DNA from: Diplolepis rosae
Taxonomy: Eukaryota > Arthropoda > Insecta > Hymenoptera > Diplolepididae
Direction of reading: 5' to 3'
DNA length: 64,000 nt
Assembly: GCA_030998225.1 (NCBI GenBank)
Contig: JAPYXD010000308.1
Span: forward strand, 692,001 to 756,000
In this document: in pieces, positions 55,754 through 64,000 of the stretch
Position numbering within the stretch: position 1 is the stretch's first letter
Layout of the letters: the number at the start of each line of letters is the position of its first letter
The notes under the pieces: model-generated
What the model saw: the letters and a program-made list of their open reading frames with translations, nothing else
Database searches by the model: none
What the model was told of the DNA's origin: nothing
Made by a program: the position numbers and the translations under genes

Positions 55754-56432
55754 CACACTGGGTTCACTCATATAGGAGAAAAGGGGAACGAATTATAATG
55801 TTTGCTATCAACAAGTAGTGGCGTTATTGTCGCTACCGATGCTATTTTTAAACTGCTGTAACCATAGCAACCATATCATTGCCAGTTGAAATAGTACGCC
55901 CGATGCTCATTTTATTCAACTACGGTTTGAAGCTCCTCAAGTGTCGGTGATGTACTAATACATTTCATGTTAACCCACTGACGCATTGTGATGCCTCATG
56001 TGATGCTTATTGATATTCACTTTGGGTGAATTAGGTATTTATCAAATTCATTTTACCCGACTAGGATTTAATAGATGTTCAAATGTCCTTAAGTCCCAAG
56101 TTTAATCGACAGAGTTGAGTAAAATTACTTCAACTATTTTTCTACGTGTAATAGTACAGTATTTAACTGTTCATTGTGATTCATATTTAAAAATTCTTGT
56201 TGTATTTTTATTCTTTCACAAATTATTTTCAACTTTAAATCATTTAAATTTATGAAATGGATTTCATACAATATATTTCAAAATTTTCCGCTCTTTACAA
56301 TACATCGGGTTGGGGGGACGGGGGTTTCGTTTGCATTGATATTAGTTCTTGCTATCAAAACTTGGCGGCGCTGATGCTCATTTTCACTTTTTTAAGTACC
56401 ATCTTAAAATACATGGTAGTGGCCGCACTGTG
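55754..56432 (+). mobile_element. hAT-type MITE E3, third copy of the palindrome family
   Basis: The ends CACACTGGGTTCACTC and, in reverse complement, CACAGTGCGGCCACTAC match E1/E2. The 8-bp duplication CGTAGACG is perfect (55746-55753, 56433-56440), which confirms the TIR boundary used for E1/E2. It lacks the nested AAGGTGGGCATT MITE and has a different, longer centre (55880-56345). Confidence 0.85.
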
Positions 56433-56440
56433 CGTAGACG

Positions 56441-56654
56441 ACTGACTAGTTCCCGCCAGTTGGCGAGCGTATCCAAGCGGGAAAATGCATGATTGGAGGT
56501 GAAAGTCGTGAACAGTGCTGCCACTTGGCGCGCACTTGGGCCCCTCTCCCGCGTACACACACACACATACACATGCATGCGTACTCTGCGCGCGCAGGCG
56601 CAAACGATAATCGAAATTAAATTAAAATGAATAAACTAAACAGTGTTATGACGT
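56441..56654. other. Short GC-rich spacer with (CA)n
   Basis: GC-rich stretch with ACACACACAC and GCGCGCAGGCGC. No supported frame. Confidence 0.35.
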
Positions 56655-57482
56655 AACAGGGTGGTCCACTATGACGACCTTCTCGAACTCTGAAACTTTT
56701 GTCTGGAATATTTCTGGATATGATCAATAGTTTAATTGTGCAAATACGGGAAATGAGAATAGGCATAATATGCATTATTGGGCAAATGAGAATTCTCGAT
56801 GGATGAGAACTGTACCATTTCAACATCCGTCGTCCGTTAATTGTTGGTGCAGCATTGTCGGCGATCACGTCATTGGTCCATATTTTTTTGAAGGTCGCTT
56901 GACTGGGCATGTTTACGCAAACTTTCTGCAAAACGCACTGTCTCAATTAATGGGAGACGTGCCCTTGCATGTTCGCATGAACATGTGGATGCAACACGAC
57001 GGTGCACCACCGCATTATGCTCTGTGTTCAAGACAAGTGATGAATGAGATTTTTGACGAAAAGTGGATAGGACGAGGCGGCCCTGTGCCGAAATTACACT
57101 ACAAATGTTGGCTGAAGTTAGTCGGTCTTTTCATCAGCGAATTAACAAGTGCTTACAAGTCGAGGGTCATCACTTCGAGCATCTTCTGTAGGTAGACCCA
57201 AACCAAGGTTAGTGGATCTTTTGAAAGTGATTATTCCGATGTGTTTCAATTTTTCGACTATTTGGATACTTTGCGTGACTAGAATCATCTTGTGTTGTAG
57301 GTCGCTGAATTAGTCTTAAAATCGGCAATAATGTTAATAATTAGGGCCTCCATCGATAAAAAAGTAGGGTTGTCCAGTATGACGGCCTTCTCGAACACTG
57401 AAACTTTTGTCTGAAACATTTATGGATATAATCAATAGTTTCAGTGCTATCGCTCTGTAATAACTTTATGTGCCTCACCCTG
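56655..57482 (+). mobile_element. Second DD41D copy, inverted relative to 53845
   Basis: Its right end CACCCTG is followed by TA (57483-57484) and matches the 53845 end in inverted orientation. Its left end begins with inner TIR sequence (CAGGGTGGTCCACTATGACG). The transposase piece 56755-57195 reads NMHYWANENSRWMRTVPFQH, WMQHDGAPPHYALCSRQV and WIGRGGPV, then departs from the family (KLHYKCWLKLVG). Heavily deleted. Confidence 0.75.
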
Positions 57483-57744
57483 TATATATACAATATATAT
57501 CTTCTTCAAAAATATTTTTTCAGACGAATAAGAACATCATGATCGAATGCTTCAAGATCTTAAATAATTATTTTAATGCTTATTTGTTTAAACGAAACCC
57601 CTTCCCCGGAAATATCGAAATGGCAAATTTACATTTATAGGGTTCCTTAATTAAATATTCTTGTCATTATTATTACTGTTTCTTACACAATTGTTTCACT
57701 TAAACACTAGAAAAAATATTTCTATAGGATAAGATACGGACAAA

Positions 57745-57960
57745 AGAGATTTGCTGTATTAGCAAACGGATTGTTGATATGTTACAACTGACAAATATTT
57801 TTTGCTGTCCTAACAAAATTTTAGTTCTCCCATCGAATCTTTTGGTTGATTCAACAATAATGTTTGTTAGGAGAACTGAAATTTCGATGGGACAGCAAAA
57901 AATGTGTGGGTTGTATATCAGCAATTCGGTTTGCTAATACAACAAATCTTCTTTCTCCTT
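57745..57960. repeat. Inverted repeat, TTTGCTGTATTAGCAAAC arms
   Basis: AGATTTGCTGTATTAGCAAA at 57748 is answered by TTTGCTAATACAACAAATCT at 57930. Inner pairs include TTTTTTGCTGTCC/GGGACAGCAAAAAA and AGTTCTCCCATCGAA. A non-coding MITE is likely. Confidence 0.6.
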
Positions 57961-58139
57961 GTATATATTCAGATCATTTGATGGATACAAAACATTTATA
58001 ATCTAATATAATCTAATTCAAAATATTCAAGATATTGAATTATAGTAAAACAAAATTTATGTTGCAAGTGTGATGTTTGATGCCTGAGGAAAGCGAGGGT
58101 AACAACCACACGAGTAAAATTAATATTTTCCCCGTGTCG

Positions 58140-58224
58140 CACACATTTTTTTTCTACTAGGGGGTCAGAAAAGTGATTCGCTTGCCCCGCACGAGGCATG
58201 AAAATCCACTTTATGACGCCCTAG
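58140..58224. repeat. Short hairpin, TTTTTTCTACTAGGG arms
   Basis: TTTTTTCTACTAGGGGGTCA and TGACGCCCTAGTAGAAAAAA flank about 45 bases that also pair partly (AAAAGTG/CACTTT). Possibly a very small MITE or structured transcript. Confidence 0.5.
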
Positions 58225-59205
58225 TAGAAAAAATATTCAGATTGTTTACCACTATAAATAAAAGAATTATTGAAAGTAATAAAACCAAAGTAATCGGTAA
58301 CTTAAACTCGCGACAAAAACTAATTTATGGAATTTTTTGATATTTTTGAAAGAAAGCTACGTGTTATAGTATTTCGGAAGCAACTTGTAAATAAAACAGT
58401 AAATATTATTATAAAAAAAAAAAAATTACATTAATTTTTTCCGATACATTGCAAAAATCATAGATTTTAATATAAACCTGTCTTCGACAATATTTGAGCC
58501 GAAAAATTCGGACGAATAGCAAATTTAAACAACAAATTTCTTCCTCATGAATTCACTTCAATTAGACCCAATTTGTTCTTTTTTACCAGGGGATCTTGCT
58601 TTTAAATGATTTTTCATAATCATGCAGGGTTTTATTTACATTGTCAACTATCGTAAAAGGCACATTGCTAATGAGTTCTATATATTTTTGAGCTGTTTCT
58701 ATATGTGTTGCAGTTCTTTTTTCTTTCGAGAATACATACCAAAATCCATAACCGGTTATTTGACGGAGGCCGTCATTTTTATTTCGTCGTCTCATTTACT
58801 TCGATTATTATACATAGATGTTTAAATCATAGAATTTGCGATTTGTAATGAATAAAAAACATTCTTTCTTCTTAATTTATTTCATAAACACATTAACTTG
58901 TAAACATTTAATTAACTTATAACTATCTTAAGCTATTATCGTTTTTGCAAACCCGTAGATAAGCCATGAGATCAATCAGAAGAATTGGACTCTTGACTTT
59001 GGTCCCGATTTTCGAGTAAATGATTTTAAGACTATCGGAACGCCCACTAAATTTTCGCCTAGATTCTTTTACAGTATGACTCATTTAAGGCGGATCTTCC
59101 ATTGTCAGCCTAGATCTACTCCTATTTCTTACTATGAACTGCTCTCCTGCATCTCAACATATATTCCCAAAAAGCTCTTGTTTTTTCTTTTTATTCTACA
59201 CAAAT
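58225..59205. other. No gene recognised
   Basis: AT-rich. Antisense overlapping frames at 58583-58825 show no motif. Confidence 0.4.
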
Positions 59206-59664
59206 TGCTATTCCCCGACCTCCTTAGGGGTCTGGCTCCTGGTGGCCTCCGAATGAGAGAGTGATGTACTTCCCTTTCCTTTCTGCGCTATCCGTTCTTC
59301 GGGAGGAGAACATGCTTCCCTCTCCTCCCCCTCGGACTGCGTTTTAGGGGTATGTCCCAGAGACCTCGGCAGAGCTAAGCGCACATCAGCCCCGCCTCTT
59401 CGTCGGTCGGGAAAGACACCATTCGGCGGCGAGGCACTCCCAGTAGGGTGCCGTACGGGAATGATCAGTTGAACTGTTCTTAGTCGCAGACTGCGCAGCA
59501 GTGATCCCAGAATGCGTAAGATCTTTGCTCCCACCATGGATCCCACCAGCTCATGGTTTCTTCCTCGCTCCACTGTCAGAAGTTGGTTGAATGAGAAAGA
59601 CGCAATGAACTGGTGGGATGCATGGTGAGAGCAAAAATCTTACGCATTCTGGGATCACTGCTGC
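59206..59664. repeat. GC-rich island ending in a foldback
   Basis: About 300 bp (59206-59500) are strikingly GC-rich for the window. Then GCAGTGATCCCAGAATGCGT at 59498 is repeated inverted at 59641, with a central pair CCACCATGGATCCCACCAG/CTGGTGGGATGCATGG. The open frames here follow from base composition. It may be a retroelement end (LTR or SINE-like); no duplication was seen. Confidence 0.45.
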
Positions 59665-59838
59665 GGAGGTTTTAAAGTTTGCTCCCAGGAGATTCGATTC
59701 ACGTTTACTCTTAGCTCCATTTAGGAGAGAGCACGTTTATAGCGTCTTCTCTCGTGTTCAAAGGACATTTATCACAGTCTCGCGGCGTTGTCATTCATCC
59801 GTTTATTTAATTCATTTACTTCTCTCAGACACTCACCA

Positions 59839-59900
59839 GGGTGGCCACATGTCAGGAAAGTCAGGGAAATGTCATGGGAAATAAAAAATTGATATTTATG
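59839..59900. repeat. Fragment of the CAGGGTGGCCAC repeat family
   Basis: CAGGGTGGCCACATGTCAGG followed by AAAGTCAGGGAAATGTCATGG is one end of the MITE family seen at 167-387. The other end was not found. Confidence 0.45.
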
Positions 59901-60812
59901 AATAGCATTTTGAAAGCACTTCCTGATATCAATAGAAATATATATTTAAACTTTTTTTATTTAAAATTCTTTAAAAATTGAATAAATTACTGATTCAAAT
60001 TTCCTGCGCGGTGTTACTTTAAAAATTACCGAGATGCAACATGCAAGTCTCGAGTTCTGGCGCTAACTTCATGGAGATTAGTGATGGAAAACGAAAATAT
60101 TCTCGAGAATATTATTTCTAATTTTAAATTCTGTGGAATTTTTTAAGTCTAATTGGTCTTGCCAATCAAAACAAAGAAAGTGAGGTGGTTGCCAAGAGCA
60201 GCAGCGTGTTATTGGTGTCGCAAGAGCACAATCAAATAACGTACACTCTGGATGAATTGTTTGGAAATTGTGAAACAAACTGCTACCTAAATGTATAAGA
60301 AATAAGCGAACCAACAATTTTTATTTTACTTAAGGGCATTTGGGAGACGTGACTTGTTTAGTTATGGTGTATTTTCCACCAATTTATTTACGAGTGTCTC
60401 CCGCCAACAATATATTTTATCCTAGGTGATTGAGTTCGAAATTGTTGACACTTATTTTAAATGTATTTTTACATAATTTTACATAAGTAGGTATTATTTA
60501 ATCACTCCATATTATAAATGCCTCATTAATGAATCAATGGTAGAGATGGTAAATCAATATCAGATCTCAGAACATATATCGATCCACATCGGATCGGATC
60601 CTAAAACTACAACCACCTGAGAACGAATCATAAAAAATAGATGATCAATTATTTCAAATTCATTGTTAAATCAAATGACTAAATGCAAATGTATTCTGGT
60701 ATACCTGCACTTATTCGTTACTCAGAATATAATTATAGATAAGGGGTAAAAGATGGAGAAGATGAATCATAGAACCGATAGTAGTTGTCAACGATCTTCG
60801 AACGTGTAGCTG
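59901..60812. other. No gene recognised
   Basis: AT-rich. A 79-codon minus frame at 60078 has no motif. Confidence 0.4.
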
Positions 60813-60925
60813 GTACGTGATTTTCCCAAAATATCACATTTGTACGTGATTTCTTCAAAATGTTGCTCTTGTACGTGACTTCTCCAAAATTTCGCTCTTC
60901 TACGTGACTTTTCCAAGATTTGTGA
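60813..60925. repeat. 29-bp tandem repeat, about 4 copies
   Basis: The unit GTACGTGAYTTCTCCAAAAT plus TTCGCTCTT recurs four times with a few changes. Similar minus-strand frames over it come from the repeat. Confidence 0.85.
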
Positions 60926-61079
60926 CAATCAGTTGTACGGTCAACTCGATTCATTTCGGACCAAAAAGTCAACGTCGTAAGCAGACCCTTCGGTTAACGT
61001 AAGTCTCATTGGTTACTTGGTAAATAAAATCCCTGGACCTTACGTGGTGCAAAACCGGAAACAGTAGTGTTATCCAGTT

Positions 61080-61520
61080 CCTTTAGATTACATGAATCGT
61101 CGTATTTGATCGTGTTCGGTTAATCCAGTCATGCCATGTAGTAGTCGCTGTTAATGGTTTTACCTTTCTCAAGATATTCGATAAACAAAATATCATGCGC
61201 GTCCTAAAATACGGATGTCATAACCTTGCCAGTCCACTGGTGAGTTTTTGGTCGCTTTGGACGGCTTTCACCAGCTGCTATCCACTCAGCTGACGATCTT
61301 TTTGTCAGCTATTTCACGCAACTTTAATTAACAATCGCCCAAAACTATTTTGTGAACTTTTGTTTTAATTTGGGATACCAGTCGATGATTGTTCATTTCC
61401 CTAGTGTAGAGTTCCCATAACGCTTATCAAGCCACTGCTTTGCTTCAACAGTATTTTTTCCCATTAAAAAGCAATGTTTGATTAACACTCGAAACTTTGT
61501 TTTATCCATTGTTTTGAAAA
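61080..61520 (-). pseudogene. mariner transposase relic
   Basis: The minus strand begins near 61511 with MDKTKFRVLIKHCFLMGKNT, then VEAKQWLDKRYGNS, the mariner N-terminal HTH. After stops and a deletion of most of the core it reads GESRPKRPKTHQWTGKVM, then DAHDILFIEYLEKGKTINSD, the stretch between the first and second catalytic Asp. Neither catalytic motif survives. It is a different lineage from the mariner at 14377. Confidence 0.8.
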
Positions 61521-61644
61521 TGATAAAAGTTGCTTCACCAAAACCTCTGTAACTCCTGAACTAAACGTCAGATTGTCATGAAATTTTCACACTTAACATT
61601 TGAATGTTGGTACTATCCAGAAATCATATGGGCACATAGACCTA

Positions 61645-61790
61645 ACACGTGAAAATTTACCCATAAATAAAAATAAATTATCAGGCCTTACCAACCTGAT
61701 ACAATCAGCTAACCGCCTCCCTTACAACTAAAAATCCAAACTACCCTCGCCTTTTGCTCGAGACGTAACAACTGCACATGGTGCCAGTAA
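61645..61790 (-). repeat. Inverted copy of the LTR-like repeat at 13340-13500
   Basis: Read on the minus strand it begins TGTTACGTCTCGAGC and continues GGAGGCGGTTAGCTGAT and AGGTTGGTAAGGCCTGATAA. TGTTACG is a common start of gypsy-type LTRs, but no end or duplication was found. Confidence 0.55.
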
Positions 61791-61799
61791 AAATTCGAC

Positions 61800-62466
61800 A
61801 AGACTTTTAGGTGCAGTCCAAGAATTTTTGGTTGGCTTGTTTCCAACACCTTTACTTCTCTGTACCAATTTATCATGTCAGAAGTATCAACAACATCTTA
61901 GCAAATTCTACTACTTTTATAATTGTAAAAAAATATTTTATTTTTTACCTACCTTTGACACTCTAAGGAAACTTATTTTAACAGCGCTTTGCGTTTTGAA
62001 ATAGCGGGCACTAATGCTGAATTTAACGCACATTCGGTACAACCATTTTTATTTCGAAATTTCACAATTCTTCAAATAATTACGACGTGTCAATATCTAT
62101 CATATCGATTTTGCATACATATAGCGCATTTTACGTTTTATTTATAATATTATATACATTTAAGTTTGTAAATATGTCTAAATTAAATAAGAGAAGTGAA
62201 CATTTTGGAACAATCACAAATAAGATTCTTTCCAAAATTTCAATACATTGCAAGTCAAGATTTACGAGATTTAAGGAATTTTGGATAATTTGATCAAGAA
62301 TATTTTAGCTTTAAAGCAAAACAGCCATTTGGGACGAGATGGAATGCTATGTGATTTCATGAACCTAACCTACCTTATACCTTAGTTTTTTGATACTATT
62401 AGATAGATATAGTTCGAAAAATTGTAAAATGTGATGCAGTTATGGAAGTGAAAAAAGGTGCGACAG
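61800..62466. other. No gene recognised
   Basis: AT-rich. A small frame at 62087-62293 contains no motif. It could include decayed N-terminal pogo sequence but this cannot be shown. Confidence 0.35.
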
Positions 62467-62468
62467 TA

Positions 62469-63455
62469 AAGGGTTTTCCAACAGGGACATAACAATTTCG
62501 TATCTTTATATGAATGCACCCTTAAACTTTTTTAATGAACTGTCAATGTCAAAACGTTATTTAAAGTCAGCATTTTCATCATGGTAAAGTTCACAAACCA
62601 GCAAAGTTTGGAAATTATTAAAAATTACTACCGAAATTTCTTAGTCGGTGGTCGCAACTTTAAGAGCGCTTACTCCAATTTTCGGCCGTAATAATCGTCC
62701 CACCCGATAGGCTGTGCGTGCTATAGTGGATAAATTCGATACCAAATTTACACTATTGGACCTTCCGGTGCCAAAAAGACGTCGTATTGCTCGAAGCGAA
62801 GAAATAATCGCAGCCGTAAATGCATCGATTCAAAATGAGCCAAATCTGTCGATTTCAAGTCGTTCTTAAGAATAGGGCATTGCTCAAACGACACTGTGGC
62901 GTATAATGCGAAAAGATCTTGGCCTACATGCTTTCAAGATTAAATTGACTCAAGAACTAAAGCCACTTGATCATTTGAAACGCCGAAACTTCTCCAATTG
63001 GGCTCTGGCTAAGCTTGAAGAAAATAAAGAATTTCATCGAAAAATCATCTTCAGCGATGAAGCTCATTTCTGGCTCAATGGCTTTGTTAATAAGCAAAAT
63101 ATGCGTTATTGGTCAGCAACAAACCCAAATGTGCTTCTTGAGACACCGTTGCATCCGCAAAAAGTGACTGTTTGGTGCGGTTTTGATGCCGGAGGTGTGA
63201 TTGGGTCGTATTTTTTCGTGGATGAAAACGACCGTCATGTTACCATCAATGGAGAGCGCTATCGTGCTATGTTAAAAGATTATTTGTGGCCAGAATTGGA
63301 TGAACTTGACATCAAAGATATGTGGTTTCAACAAGACGGTGCCACTAGCCACACAGCATGCGTCACACTCGATTTATTGAAAGGCCAATTTGGTGAACGT
63401 GTTATCTCGAGAAATGGTCCGGTCGAATGGCCGCTTCGTTCATGCGATCTACTGG
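62469..63455 (+). pseudogene. DD41D element and transposase, 3' part lost
   Basis: TA then AAGGGTTTTCCAACAGGGAC marks the 5' TIR, like that at 33798. The transposase starts at 62581 (MVKFTNQQSLEIIKNYYRN), is frameshifted near 62690 and carries a stop near 62868. From 62906 it is open: FSDEAHFWLNGFVNKQNMRY (first Asp), WFQQDGATSHTA (second Asp), and ISRNGPVEWPLRSCDL. The next residues should contain the third Asp (TPLDYFLWG), but the sequence changes to a pogo-type relic. The 3' TIR is absent. Confidence 0.85.
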
Positions 63456-63960
63456 AGCAAGAAATTTTATAATATAAATTCGATGCTACTAAAATTATTA
63501 ATGTTGATGAAACAGCCATTACAAGTGTTCAAAAAAGAATGCATTGAGAGGACAGCGACAGCTTGGCTGTCTTCCATCCAGTGAGCACACAGAGTTAGTA
63601 ACAGTGGTAATCTGTTTCTTAGCTACTGGTACATATATGCCACCAATGTTGATTTTCCCTCGAAAAATCCCTAGTAAAAACTTCTTGATTAGAGCTTTAT
63701 CAGGTGCGTGGGTTGAATTCCACGTAAGCGGATGGATGCAAAAAGATGTATTTAAAAGGTAGTTATTAGATGGACACGCAACTCATGTAAAAAATTTAGA
63801 GATTATTAAGTTGGCAGAAGAGAAGGGGGTTATAATCATCTACTTTCCTACCCATTGCAGTCATCGTTTACAGCCACTCGATTTTAGCTTCATGACGCCT
63901 TTGAGCACTAAGAAGTTAATCATTGGCTACTCGCAAATGCAGAATGCGTTATAACATTAT
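63456..63960 (+). pseudogene. pogo/Tigger-like (DDE_1) transposase fragment
   Basis: The first frame reads KFDATKIINVDETAITSVQK, the start of the DDE_1 core with its first catalytic Asp in NVDE. A frameshift leads to SSEHTELVTVVICFLATGTY, then MPPMLIFPRKIPSKNFL and VSGWMQKDVF. After a stop, LLDGHATHVKNLEIIKLAEE follows, with the second Asp in LDGHATH, then YFPTHCSHRLQPLDFSFM, with the third Asp in QPLD. All three motifs are recognisable, but at least one frameshift and a stop separate them. The N-terminal CENP-B-like domain is absent. Confidence 0.85.
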
Positions 63961-64000
63961 ATCAGATTTTTGAACTTTTTGTAAATGCAATTGTAAAAAA

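Noticed and set aside
59208..59573. 121-codon minus-strand frame rich in Arg/Ser/Pro
   Set aside because: The long frame is explained by the local GC-rich composition and overlaps a foldback; no motif was found.

Overview
The window looks like AT-rich genomic DNA from an arthropod, probably an insect. Genes have short consensus introns. Almost every recognisable coding block is either a piece of one conserved single-copy gene or an arthropod-type transposable element: mariner, DD41D-type Tc1/mariner, ISL2EU, hAT-like, CACTA-like, P/THAP9-like, pogo, Penelope, R1-like LINE or gypsy-type LTR. There is no operon structure, ribosome binding site, CRISPR array or viral gene set. The species cannot be named from sequence alone.

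Host gene: the one host gene recognised is the 5' part of POLA2 (DNA polymerase alpha subunit B) on the + strand. Three phase-compatible exons lie at 38827-38905, 39593-39797 and 51865-51919. Intron 2 is about 12 kb and intron 3 runs past the window end. Both are full of transposons. Three other splice-bounded open blocks (3001-3249 +, 13611-13789 -, 24337-24574 -) may be exons but were not identified.

0-5.9 kb: hAT-like remnants, the 3' part of a Penelope-like element (PLE copy A), a possible exon pair, and a foldback element carrying a TTAA-flanked MITE and a 28-bp minisatellite. 5.94-11.57 kb: a whole ISL2EU-type DNA transposon (TIR CACTGAGAG, TA target) with an open SWIM-YqaJ nuclease gene and a broken THAP/DDE transposase gene. 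12-15.6 kb: a DD41D relic containing an LTR-like insertion, then a mariner with both ends and TA duplication. 18.1-22.6 kb: PLE copy B, inverted relative to copy A, carrying a foldback element with tRNA-like pol III boxes. 23.3-24.0 kb: a TTAA element whose second copy sits in an R1-like LINE at 48.1-49.7 kb. 25.4-26.6 kb: a palindrome of two hAT-type MITEs with exchanged target duplications. 26.7-32.9 kb: a nested stack of seven insertions. 33-37.6 kb: a P/THAP9-like pseudogene split by a deleted DD41D element, a hAT element and smaller foldbacks. 40-50 kb (POLA2 intron 2): foldbacks, a CACTA-like relic, an ISL2EU-like MITE and the R1-like LINE. 52-64 kb (downstream): a 111-bp satellite, inverted DD41D copies, a third hAT-type MITE, a mariner relic, and a DD41D/pogo chimera.

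Many insertion calls rest on target duplications or on comparison with an uninterrupted copy inside the same window, so the relative order of several insertions can be read. All alignments were made by eye.
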